Source: CAYSCW01 sp964429795 | GTDB taxonomy: Bacteria; Acidobacteriota; Aminicenantia; Aminicenantales; Aminicenantaceae | Length of the DNA: 64,000 nucleotides | Direction: 5' to 3' | NCBI GenBank assembly: GCA_964429795.1 | Contig: CAYSCW010000005.1 | Location: forward strand, 44,191-108,190 | Shown here: positions 17,649-25,943 of the stretch, in pieces | Layout of the letters: each line of letters starts with the position of its first letter | Position numbering within the stretch: the stretch's first letter is position 1 | Program-made: the position numbers and the translations under genes | The notes under the pieces: generated by a model | Seen by the model: only the letters and a program-made list of their open reading frames with translations | Database searches by the model: none | What the model was told of the DNA's origin: nothing

Positions 17649-18131
17649 ATGAAAGACTGGTTTGTTTTGAACACAAAACCGAAGAAAGAATTCCATGTGG
17701 AAAAAATTTTTAACGAGGCAGGATTCAAAATATACAATCCCAAGTATAAGCTGGAGAATAGGATAAAGCCTTTTTTCGCGGGGTATGGATTTATATACTT
17801 CGATTATCCCCAACAGTACCGTCTCGTACGTTATACGCGGGGAGTCAAGAGGGTAGTGGGAAACCGAAATGGTCCGATTCCTATTCCTGAGGAAATCATA
17901 AAGGAGATCAAGGCCCGGGAGGTGAGCGGTCTGATCGAGCTCTTTAAATATGGTGAGGAGCCCGATGTAGGTGATGAGATTGAAGTGATGGAAGGCCCGC
18001 TTAAAGGGCTCAAAGGAATATTCAAAAGGGAGCTTCCGGAGAAGGAAAGGGTGTTGATCCTTCTCAATTATGTCTCTTATCAGGGACAGCTCCTGATCGA
18101 GAAGAGAAAGCTAAAAAAAGTGCTTAAATAG
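17649..18131 (+). CDS. Specialised NusG paralogue (RfaH/LoaP/UpxY-type antiterminator)
   Basis: 160 residues. The NGN domain covers about residues 1-100 (WFVLNTKPKKEFHVEKIF, FAGYGFIYFDY, TRGVKRVVGN). The C-terminal KOW domain covers about 108-155 (VGDEIEVMEGPLKGLKGIFKREL). The housekeeping NusG normally sits beside secE and ribosomal genes. This one sits inside a biosynthetic-looking block, as RfaH/UpxY/LoaP paralogues do when they promote readthrough of capsule or secondary-metabolite operons. The 221-base leader between it and the next gene contains a CATCAC-GTGATG hairpin near 18138. Action on the downstream aminotransferase and GlmS genes is inferred. Confidence 0.88.
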   Translation: MKDWFVLNTKPKKEFHVEKIFNEAGFKIYNPKYKLENRIKPFFAGYGFIYFDYPQQYRLVRYTRGVKRVVGNRNGPIPIPEEIIKEIKAREVSGLIELFKYGEEPDVGDEIEVMEGPLKGLKGIFKRELPEKERVLILLNYVSYQGQLLIEKRKLKKVLK

Positions 18132-18352
18132 CAAGATCATCACCCTTTCGTGATGGCTAATGAAAAGCGTCGGTTCCTATCCATCCTCGCTGGGGAAAAT
18201 TAGCGGGCTGACGATTCAGCTTACCTGACTGTTACTTCATCACGGAAACGGAGATGCTGTCGATTCCTGCTTTTTCTCGCAAATCTGGTCAATTATGTGG
18301 TATTATAGGCCATTGAAGGAAGCGCGGGTACTAACAAGGAAAGGACAAAACC

Positions 18353-19528
18353 GTGAATATACCCTTTTTAGATTTGAAGGCACAGTACAAAAGCATTAAA
18401 GAAGAAATCGACAGGAAGGTCATGGAAATAATCTCCAGCCAGAGTTTCATCCTCGGCTCTGAAGTGGAGCTCCTGGAGAAGGAGGTCTCCAGCTATTGTG
18501 GAACAAAGTATGCAGTGGGTGTATCTTCTGGTTCTGATGCCTTGCTTGCCTCCTTGATGGCACTGGGAGTGAGTGATGGACAGAAGGTGATAACCACTCC
18601 TTTTACTTTTTTTTCCACCGCAGGCACAATTACCAGGCTCGGAGCGAGGCCTGTTTTTTGTGACATCGACAGAGAAAGCTTTAACATCAGCCCCCAAAAG
18701 CTTGCTGAGGTTCTGGAGGAGAGAATCGTGCGTCAGGGAGATTCCAAGGTCAAGGGCCTGATTCCTGTTCATCTGTTTGGGCAGTGTGCTGAGATGGGGC
18801 CTCTCATGGAGCTGGCAGAGAAATATAATCTGTTTGTGATAGAGGATGCCGCTCAAGCCATCGGCTCTGAATATCCCACACCTGAGGGAATAAAGAGGGC
18901 ATGCACAATAGGTGATTTAAACATACTTTCTTTCTTTCCCTCAAAAAATTTAAGCTGTTTCGGTGATGGAGGGATGATCCTCACCGATGAAGAAAAGCTG
19001 GCCAAGAATTTGAAGATGCTACGTGTGCATGGATCCAGGGATAAATATTATTATGAGACAGTGGGCGGCAATTTCCGACTCGATGCACTCCAGGCAGGTA
19101 TCCTCAGAATCAAGCTCAGACATCTGGATGGCTGGCTGGAGGGCAGAAAAGAGAAAGCTTCCTATTATGATAAGAGGTTTGAAGAGTCGGGATTGGTGGA
19201 GAAGGGATGGATCTTTCCTCCAAAGGCATTGTACAAAAATAAGGGATTGAAAAATTATCATACCTATCATCAGTATGTTATCAGAGCTAAGAAGAGGGAT
19301 GACCTGCAAAAATTCCTAAAAGAGAAGGGCATCCCGACGGCTATCTATTATCCTCTTCCCCTTCATCTGCAGAAATGCTTTGCCTATCTTGGTTACAAAG
19401 AGGGGGATTTTCCTGAGGCTGAGAAAGCATGCAAAGAGGTTTTGGCTGTGCCTATCTATCCTGAATTGACTACTCAGCACCAGGATTTCATCGTCTCATC
19501 CATCAGCCGATTCTACCAGAAAGGATAA
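18353..19528 (+). CDS. DegT/DnrJ/EryC1/StrS-family PLP aminotransferase
   Basis: 391-residue sugar aminotransferase that transfers an amino group to a keto-sugar. GTG start preceded by AAGGAAAGG. It opens with IPFLDLKAQYKSIKEEI, the family signature. Asp165 in VIEDAAQA contacts the PLP ring, and Lys198 in SFFPSKNLSCFGDGG is the Schiff-base lysine. The C-terminal sequence IYYPLPLHLQKCF is typical. In the family these enzymes make aminated nucleotide sugars, kanosamine or aminocyclitols. The gene is 12 bases upstream of the GlmS-like gene and plainly co-transcribed with it. The substrate is unknown. Confidence 0.92.
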   Translation: MNIPFLDLKAQYKSIKEEIDRKVMEIISSQSFILGSEVELLEKEVSSYCGTKYAVGVSSGSDALLASLMALGVSDGQKVITTPFTFFSTAGTITRLGARPVFCDIDRESFNISPQKLAEVLEERIVRQGDSKVKGLIPVHLFGQCAEMGPLMELAEKYNLFVIEDAAQAIGSEYPTPEGIKRACTIGDLNILSFFPSKNLSCFGDGGMILTDEEKLAKNLKMLRVHGSRDKYYYETVGGNFRLDALQAGILRIKLRHLDGWLEGRKEKASYYDKRFEESGLVEKGWIFPPKALYKNKGLKNYHTYHQYVIRAKKRDDLQKFLKEKGIPTAIYYPLPLHLQKCFAYLGYKEGDFPEAEKACKEVLAVPIYPELTTQHQDFIVSSISRFYQKG

Positions 19529-19540
19529 GTCTCTGCGGAA

Positions 19541-21355
19541 ATGTGCGGAATTTTCGGTATCGTCTTTAAAGATTACAGAGAAGACCTGGGAAAGATACTT
19601 CTTCAGGCGGGAAGAAAGCTGACTTACAGAGGTTACGACTCTGTGGGGATGGCTGCTTTCGGCGACGGATCGATACAGTTAAAAAAGGATGTAGGGGAGA
19701 TCGAAGAAGTCAACAGCCGTTTGCATTTTGAAAGACTCAAGGGATCAAGAGGGATCGTTCAACTTCGCTGGGCCACATTCGGGCCTCCCTCCAGGAATAA
19801 CTCCCAACCTCATTATGATTGTTCTAAAAACATGGTGGGCGCTCACAACGGAAACATCATCAACACCAAGGAACTTATCAAAGAGTTTGAGAAAAAAGGG
19901 CATGTTTTTCAGGGAGAAAACGATGGTGAGGTAGTCGTCCATGTGGTCGAGGAAGGATTCAAAGAAAAGAAGGATTTGGGTATTGCCATTCAGAAAGCCG
20001 GGACCATTCTCAAAGGAGACTATGCCTATGTGATTGCGGCGAAAGAATCGGACAGGATGTTCTGTGTCAAAAAATATTCTTCCCTCTATTTAGGTGTGGG
20101 AAAGGATTTTATCTGTTGTTCTTCGGATTTGCCCTCCATCATCCCCTTTACAGATATGATTGTCCCTGTCTATGACGGCGAGTACGTGGAATACAGTTGG
20201 AATACCTATCAAATAAAAAAATTGGAGTCTGGGAAGAAAGTGGAAAGAAGGCCGAGCCGTTGCCTGCTGGATGTGGAAAAGGCGAAGAAGGGAGAGTTTC
20301 CCCACTTCATGCTCAAGGAAATTTATGAACAACCGGACAAAGCCCAAGCTTTGCTCGATTTCCTGGAAGGATCCTCACAAGTGGATGAATTCTACAAGGA
20401 GATCCGAAACGAGAAAAGAATCTACCTGATCGGCTCTGGTTCATCCTACAATGCTTGTGTCCTCGGCTCGTATTATATGAACAAAATTGCAGGGGTGGAG
20501 GCAGTTCCAGTGGTTGCCGGTTCCTTCAGGGAATTCTTAGGAAATGCGGATTTTTCTACGGGTGCCTACATTCTTGTTTCCCAGAGCGGGGAAACGAAGG
20601 ATGTAATCGGTGTTTTGAGTTATCTGCAGGAGCGGAAGGCGAGTAAGATACTGGCTGTGGTCAATGTCCTAGGCTCTTCTCTTCAGCTTGGAGTCAAACA
20701 TTTTCTGCCTCTTCTCTCCAACATAGAAATCAGCGTGCCAGCCACCAAGACCTTTACCAATCAGGTGATTATTTTTCTCTATCTGGCGCTAAAATTAGGA
20801 GAATACAACGGAAACAGAGATTCTGCATTAGAAAAAGAGCTCCCTAACTTGCCCTCCCTGATCAAGAAGATTCTCTTCTCAAGCGTCGACACATGCCGCA
20901 AAGTCGCCTCCCTTTTAGCCAAGAAGGAATACCTCTATTATCTGGGTTACGGGGTCAGTTATGGGGCTTGCCTGGAAGCGGCTTTGAAGATGAAGGAGAT
21001 CACATACATTCCCTGCGAAGGGATGTATTCCTCTGAGTTCAAGCATGGGCCATTGGCCGTAATCAAGAAGGGAGACTGGGTGCTGTTCATGTCCACTCTC
21101 GAGGATTCCTACATGACTCTTTCCCATATCAATGAGGTGAGCTGCCGAAGAGGGAAGATCTGTACCCTGGCTCCTTCCGATGATTCCCTTACCCTTAACT
21201 CTGACGTCCTCATTCCCCTTCCTTCCAGCAATTATTATCTTTCCCCCCTTCTGGCCGTGATCATGAGCCAGTTAATTGCCTATTACGTGAGCCAAGAAAA
21301 AGGGATCAACCCAGACCAGCCCCGTAACATCAGCAAGACTCTTACCGTCGATTGA
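19541..21355 (+). CDS. glmS: GlmS-like glutamine:sugar-phosphate amidotransferase
   Basis: 604 residues, the length of glucosamine-6-phosphate synthase. The start MCGIFGIV gives Cys2 as the glutaminase nucleophile once Met is removed. The N-terminal amidotransferase domain covers about 1-225 (RWATFGPPSRNNSQPH, AHNGNI). Two SIS domains follow (GSGSSYNAC, SQSGETKDV; EGMYSSEFKHGPLAVI). The C-terminus, DQPRNISKTLTV, keeps the DQPRNLAKSVTV-type Lys. The glutaminase domain diverges from housekeeping GlmS (RWATFG rather than RWATHG), and a GlmS in an operon with a DegT aminotransferase suggests a pathway-specific paralogue. Whether it makes glucosamine-6-P or another amino sugar cannot be told. Confidence 0.88.
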   Translation: MCGIFGIVFKDYREDLGKILLQAGRKLTYRGYDSVGMAAFGDGSIQLKKDVGEIEEVNSRLHFERLKGSRGIVQLRWATFGPPSRNNSQPHYDCSKNMVGAHNGNIINTKELIKEFEKKGHVFQGENDGEVVVHVVEEGFKEKKDLGIAIQKAGTILKGDYAYVIAAKESDRMFCVKKYSSLYLGVGKDFICCSSDLPSIIPFTDMIVPVYDGEYVEYSWNTYQIKKLESGKKVERRPSRCLLDVEKAKKGEFPHFMLKEIYEQPDKAQALLDFLEGSSQVDEFYKEIRNEKRIYLIGSGSSYNACVLGSYYMNKIAGVEAVPVVAGSFREFLGNADFSTGAYILVSQSGETKDVIGVLSYLQERKASKILAVVNVLGSSLQLGVKHFLPLLSNIEISVPATKTFTNQVIIFLYLALKLGEYNGNRDSALEKELPNLPSLIKKILFSSVDTCRKVASLLAKKEYLYYLGYGVSYGACLEAALKMKEITYIPCEGMYSSEFKHGPLAVIKKGDWVLFMSTLEDSYMTLSHINEVSCRRGKICTLAPSDDSLTLNSDVLIPLPSSNYYLSPLLAVIMSQLIAYYVSQEKGINPDQPRNISKTLTVD

Positions 21356-21361
21356 GCCATT

Positions 21362-22330
21362 CTATTCCTTTTCGCTCAAGATTTCCCTCAATTTATCAAG
21401 GCTGATTCTGGCTCCACTCAGGATAAGCACTACATTTTTGTTTTTGAACCTCTCCTTGACCTTGATAAAAGAAGCCACTGACAGGGCAGCAGAACCCTCG
21501 ATGAGCATGGAATGTTGCTCCATGATCAACTTCAGCCCCTGCTTGATTTCCTTCTCCGTGACCAGGATGAAATCGTCCACGCCTTCCTTGCAGATATCAA
21601 AAGTTATGGAGCCCTCTTCGATTCCACCTGCTGTTCCGTCAGAGAGAGTGGGTTTTGATTCTATTTGAACGATCTTTCCAGCCTTGATGGACTCATACAT
21701 CACTGCAGAGTTTTCAGGCTGGCAGCCGATGATCTCGATATTATGGTCAAAGGATTTGAGATAGCCTGCGATTCCCGAGATGAGCCCTCCACCTCCAACA
21801 GGAACAAGAACAGTGTCTATCTTTTCGATTTGCCTGGCCAATTCTGCAGCCACAGTAGCCTGGCCGCCGATGATCTTCCAATCATTGTATGGAGGGATGA
21901 ATGTCTGATTGCTTTTTTCTGCTGCGCAGCGGGCACATTGCTCAGTTTCCAGGCAATCGTCTCCATAGAGCTTTAACTCCACATCATAATAGCAGAGAGC
22001 CTGGATTTTTGCTTCAGAGGCGTATCGGGGTAAGTATATGGTTCCTCTGCAGCCCAAGGTCTTAAGGCTGTGGGCGAAGGCAGTCCCATGGTTTCCCGAG
22101 GAGGCGGTTACCATACCTCTTCCTCTCTCTTTCTCGGAGAGGGAAAGCAGCTTATTTATCGCTCCCCGCAATTTGAATGAGCCTGTTATCTGGAAATTTT
22201 CCAGTTTCAGGAACACCTGGGCATTTCCCAACCGGCTGAGAAAAGGGGATGGTTCAACAGGAGTTTCTCTGATATAGGACCTGATTCTTTTTTCCGCTGC
22301 CAAGGCCTCATCTCTGACAATGCTCTCCAT
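21362..22330 (-). CDS. Threonine/serine dehydratase-like PLP enzyme
   Basis: 322-residue fold-type II PLP enzyme of the catabolic TdcB / serine-racemase group, without the C-terminal ACT regulatory domain of IlvA. Schiff-base Lys53 in ITGSFKLRGA, the substrate loop SSGNHG, the PLP phosphate loop PVGGGGL, and a late SGARISLDKL segment. It would deaminate threonine or serine to a 2-oxo acid through an enamine that RidA proteins detoxify; a RidA gene lies in this window at 28326. It converges on the GlmS-like gene with 6 bases between stops and is divergent from the racemase. Serine racemase or hydroxyaspartate dehydratase remain alternatives. Confidence 0.85.
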   Translation of the reverse strand: MESIVRDEALAAEKRIRSYIRETPVEPSPFLSRLGNAQVFLKLENFQITGSFKLRGAINKLLSLSEKERGRGMVTASSGNHGTAFAHSLKTLGCRGTIYLPRYASEAKIQALCYYDVELKLYGDDCLETEQCARCAAEKSNQTFIPPYNDWKIIGGQATVAAELARQIEKIDTVLVPVGGGGLISGIAGYLKSFDHNIEIIGCQPENSAVMYESIKAGKIVQIESKPTLSDGTAGGIEEGSITFDICKEGVDDFILVTEKEIKQGLKLIMEQHSMLIEGSAALSVASFIKVKERFKNKNVVLILSGARISLDKLREILSEKE

Positions 22331-22465
22331 TCTCTTGATTATAGGGGATGGTTCCTTTTTTTTGCAAACAAAAAATCAAATGTGTTACCTCCATTTATAG
22401 ATATTTTTTATCACATCTGCTATTTTAGAGAGGAACTTGCCGTCATGAATGAATGGAGGATGACA

Positions 22466-23164
22466 ATGAAGACTATAGGTCTCATCGGAGGAATGAGCTG
22501 GGAATCCACCTTGGAATATTATAGAATCCTCAATGAAACGGCTAAGGCGAGGCTGGGCGGCTTCCATTCGGCCAAGTGTATTCTGTATTCAGTAGACTTC
22601 GCAGAAGTGGAAAAACTGCAGCATGAGGGAAAATGGGATGAAGCCACCAGGGTCATGATTGACGCTGCCCAGAGAGTAGAAAGGGCAGGGGCCGATTTCC
22701 TTCTTATATGCACGAACACCATGCATAAAATGGCTGAGGAAGTTCAGGAAAGCATCCGGATTCCCCTGTTGCACATTGTCGATGCCCTTGCCCACGAGAT
22801 CCAAGCAAAAAACCTGAAGAAGGTGGGCCTTCTGGGGACAAAATTCACTATGGAAGAGGGATTTTACAGGGGAAGATTGAGCAAAAAACATGGGATAGAG
22901 GTTATCATCCCGGACGAAGAGGAGAGAAACGCCATTCACCACATCCTCTACAGTGAATTATGTCTGGGGGAGATTAAAAAGCTCTCCAAGGATAAGTTTA
23001 AAGAGATCATAGACAGCCTAGTGGCTAAAGGAGCAGAAGGCATTGTTTTGGGATGTACAGAAATTCCTCTCATCGTCAAACAGGAGGGTTATGACATCCC
23101 CTTGTTCGATACAACCACCATTCATGCCAAGGCTGCAGTGGAATACTCCCTGGCAGAAGCCTGA
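22466..23164 (+). CDS. Aspartate/glutamate racemase-family protein
   Basis: 232 residues from the ATG at 22466, chosen for GGAGGA at 22455-22460 and the family start MKTIGLIGGMSWEST. The frame is open to 22382, but that extension is unsupported. The two catalytic cysteines are Cys82 in ICTNTMHKM and Cys197 in VLGCTEIPL, as in PLP-independent YgeA-type broad amino-acid racemases. It lies next to a dehydratase and tail-to-tail with the hyuBA-transporter operon. This suggests D/L amino acid or hydantoin-derived amino acid turnover. Hydantoin racemase is a relative, but the sequence looks more like the Asp/Glu type. Confidence 0.88.
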   Translation: MKTIGLIGGMSWESTLEYYRILNETAKARLGGFHSAKCILYSVDFAEVEKLQHEGKWDEATRVMIDAAQRVERAGADFLLICTNTMHKMAEEVQESIRIPLLHIVDALAHEIQAKNLKKVGLLGTKFTMEEGFYRGRLSKKHGIEVIIPDEEERNAIHHILYSELCLGEIKKLSKDKFKEIIDSLVAKGAEGIVLGCTEIPLIVKQEGYDIPLFDTTTIHAKAAVEYSLAEA

Positions 23165-23187
23165 AAAGGAAGACTGGCTCCCTTTAT

Positions 23188-24390
23188 TTACCTTAAAAAC
23201 AGTTTGAGGATATTCCAGATTCCTAAAATAGAAACAATCAGGATGATCAATCCTCCCAAAATGTTCTGCTTCCAGTTGTTGGCCAGATGGCCCATCTTCT
23301 GCCGGTTATTCAGGATGACCAGGAGAAAAATGGTGGCAACGGGGAGGATAAGCCCGTTTGCCACCTGAGCAAAGACAATCACTGCTAAAGGGCTGAATTT
23401 AAAAAGAGATACCACAAAACCAACCAGTATCACTCCCAGCCATACTCCTTTAAACCCTCTTGCCTCGTGTCCGCCTTTCCATCCCATAACACCCGCAGAG
23501 GCAAAAGCCGCTGCATAGGGTGCGGTCAGGGCAGAACTCATTCCTGCAGCAAAGAATCCCATACCAAAAAGAAAATTGGCGAAAGGACCGAAGAGGGGTT
23601 TAAGCTGCTCAGCCAGTTGAGCTCCTCTTTCCAGAGAAGTCCCGCTCCCATAAAAGGCCACGGCTGAAGTGACCACGATCGAGACTGATATCAATCCTCC
23701 CAAGCAGATGGAGAGCAAGAGGTCCTTTTTGACTTCACTGAGGTGAGAGGCCTGAGACCATTTTTGTTTGACAGCCGATGAATGAAGAAAAAGGTTATAG
23801 GGAACAACGGTGGTTCCCACCAAAGCCAGAACCAGATAAAGGGAGTTTGAGGGGAAAGAAGGGACAAAGCCCTTGAGGGCAGAGGCGATATCAGGCTTGA
23901 CGATGACCAGCGTGGTCAGAAAGGAGAGACTCATCAGGAAGACAAGAAGAATCAGAAACTTTTCTACCAGTTTATATTTTTTCCGGCTGAGAATGAAGAT
24001 AGCAATTACTGAGATAAGCGCCACCCAGTATTTCCGGGGAATGGAGGAGACCATTTCCAGTCCCAGGGAGCCGCCGATGATATTTCCGGCTTCATATGCC
24101 GCACAGCCAAAAGTGATGGAAGAAAGGGTGAGAAGGATGAAGAAAGTCCGGGTCAGGGACTTCTGCGGGAATTCCCGGAGAGCTTGAGCCAGATCGTGCT
24201 GGGAGGCCAGGCTGAGCCTGCCGGTCATCTCTTGGAGGATGATCGTGGTTATGGTGGCAAAGACCAGGGCATAGATCAAAGAATAACCGAATTTCGCACC
24301 AGCCATGGAACAGGTGGTGACTGTCCCGGGCCCGATAAAGGCAGCTGTCACCAGAAAACCTGGGCCAAAGGAGGATCTTCTACGAGCCAA
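23188..24390 (-). CDS. Divergent Nramp-fold transporter lacking canonical metal ligands
   Basis: 400-residue protein with about eleven membrane segments, clearly alignable with MntH/Nramp proteins: GPGFLVTAAFIGPGTVTT in TM1, AGAKFGY, and LVGTTVVPYNLFLHSS in TM6. The three side chains that bind metal in Nramps (Asp and Asn of DPGN, Met of MPH) are replaced here by Gly20, Thr23 and Val196, and the MPH His by Tyr198. It therefore belongs to a divergent Nramp-related clade, some members of which are reported to move Mg2+ or other substrates. Its start lies 11 bases inside hyuB, so translation is coupled to the hydantoinase genes. The substrate may be that of the enzyme or its metal. Confidence 0.85.
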   Translation of the reverse strand: MARRRSSFGPGFLVTAAFIGPGTVTTCSMAGAKFGYSLIYALVFATITTIILQEMTGRLSLASQHDLAQALREFPQKSLTRTFFILLTLSSITFGCAAYEAGNIIGGSLGLEMVSSIPRKYWVALISVIAIFILSRKKYKLVEKFLILLVFLMSLSFLTTLVIVKPDIASALKGFVPSFPSNSLYLVLALVGTTVVPYNLFLHSSAVKQKWSQASHLSEVKKDLLLSICLGGLISVSIVVTSAVAFYGSGTSLERGAQLAEQLKPLFGPFANFLFGMGFFAAGMSSALTAPYAAAFASAGVMGWKGGHEARGFKGVWLGVILVGFVVSLFKFSPLAVIVFAQVANGLILPVATIFLLVILNNRQKMGHLANNWKQNILGGLIILIVSILGIWNILKLFLR

Positions 24391-25939
24391 AGCCGCCTCC
24401 TCCTGGAGTCTCTATACGGAGCACATCACCAGGCTGGACCTGAATGTTCACCTTGGAGCCTAAATCTCTTCTCTTGCCCTTGGAGAAAAGGACGTTTCTT
24501 CCTTTCCTGCCGCTTTTACCTCCCTGGAGACCGTAGGGAGTAAACCTGCGTCTCTCGGATATGATAGAAACCTGAGTAGGCACAGAGAACTCATATTCCC
24601 GGATGATGCCTTCACCTCCTTTGTTTTTGCCTTTTCCTCCTGATCCTCGGCGGAGACAATATCTTTTAATCCGGAGGGGAAGATAATTTTCAAGAGCTTC
24701 CAATGGAGTGTTGAGGGAGTTTGTCATGTGGGTATGCACTCCGCTAAGACCGGGAAGCGCGGAGCTGGCTCCCATTCCTCCACCGATGGTTTCATAATAG
24801 GCAAAACTCCTCTTCCTTTTGGGATCATATCCGCCAAAGGCCACATTGTTCATGGTGCCAGAGCTTGCGGCGGGTATCTTCTCTGGAATAGCTCGGGAAA
24901 GGGCCCCCAGAAGCACGTCCACGATCCTCTGGGATGTTTCCACGTTCCCTCCTGCAGTGGCTGCTGGAAACTGGGCATTGACGATGGAACCCCGAGGGGC
25001 CTTGATCCTCAAAGGCCTCATCAGGCCTGTGTTGAATGGTATGTCTTCCTCGATGAGGGAGCGGAATACATAGAGGACAGCCGAATATGTAACGGCAAAA
25101 TTGGCGTTCACTCCGCCCTCTACCTGGGGAGATGAAGAGCTGAAATCGATGATGGCTTTATCATCTTCAATGGTTAATTCCACCTCGATTTTAATCGGAT
25201 TTCGGCTGATACCGTCATCATCCAGGAAATCAGTGAAGGGATAGACTCCATCAGGAATATCCCTTATGGCTTCTCTTAAAATTTTTTCTGTATAGTTTTG
25301 GATGAGGTGAGTGTAGCGGGTGACTTTTCGAAGGCCATATTTTTTGACCACTTCTTTGAGCCTCTGGACTCCCTTGCTGTTGGCCGCGATTTGGGCCATA
25401 AGATCGCCTCTTCTTTCTTCTGCGGTTCTGACATTGGCCAGGATAAGGTTGAGGATGTCCTCTTTCAACCTGCCTTTTTCAATGATCTTGATGGGTGGTA
25501 TGATCAGCCCTTCCTGGAAAATTTCTGTGGCCAGAGGCATAGAGCCTGGGGTCATTCCTCCTACATCGGAGTGATGAGCACGGTTGGCCACAAAAAAGGC
25601 CAATTTCTTCTCCCAAAAGAAAGGCGAGATACAGGTGATATCGGGAAGATGAGTTCCTCCTCGGTAGGGGTCGTTGAGAATCAACAAATCCCCATTTTCG
25701 AAGTTTGCTGTCTTCATGGCGGTTTGAACAGAGAGGGGCATGGCTCCCAGATGGACAGGGATGTGAGACCCCTGGGCAAAAGTTTCACCTTTTCTGTTGA
25801 AAAGGGCACAGGAGAAGTCCTTTCTTTCTTTGATGTTCGGGGAGAGGGAGGTTCTTCCTAACACAGCACCCATTTCCTCAGAGATCGAAACAAACATATT
25901 CTTGAAAAGCTCCAGCTCGATGGGGTCGAATCCGGTCAT
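24380..25939 (-). CDS. hyuB: Hydantoinase B / 5-oxoprolinase B-type subunit
   Basis: 519-residue subunit of the ATP-dependent HyuAB family (N-methylhydantoinase, 5-oxoprolinase, acetone/acetophenone carboxylases). Recognisable segments are the start DPIELELFKNMFVSISEEMGAVL, ILNDPYRGGTHLPDIT, ANRAHHSDVGGMTPGSMP (metal-ligand-like His-His-Asp) and the Gly-rich end VQPGDVLRIETPGGGGFG. It starts 4 bases after hyuA and overlaps the transporter. No third (gamma) subunit of the carboxylase type is present, which favours a cyclic-amide hydrolase. Which ring (5-oxoproline, hydantoin or other) cannot be decided. Confidence 0.92.
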   Translation of the reverse strand: MTGFDPIELELFKNMFVSISEEMGAVLGRTSLSPNIKERKDFSCALFNRKGETFAQGSHIPVHLGAMPLSVQTAMKTANFENGDLLILNDPYRGGTHLPDITCISPFFWEKKLAFFVANRAHHSDVGGMTPGSMPLATEIFQEGLIIPPIKIIEKGRLKEDILNLILANVRTAEERRGDLMAQIAANSKGVQRLKEVVKKYGLRKVTRYTHLIQNYTEKILREAIRDIPDGVYPFTDFLDDDGISRNPIKIEVELTIEDDKAIIDFSSSSPQVEGGVNANFAVTYSAVLYVFRSLIEEDIPFNTGLMRPLRIKAPRGSIVNAQFPAATAGGNVETSQRIVDVLLGALSRAIPEKIPAASSGTMNNVAFGGYDPKRKRSFAYYETIGGGMGASSALPGLSGVHTHMTNSLNTPLEALENYLPLRIKRYCLRRGSGGKGKNKGGEGIIREYEFSVPTQVSIISERRRFTPYGLQGGKSGRKGRNVLFSKGKRRDLGSKVNIQVQPGDVLRIETPGGGGFGS

Positions 25940-25943
25940 TTTC

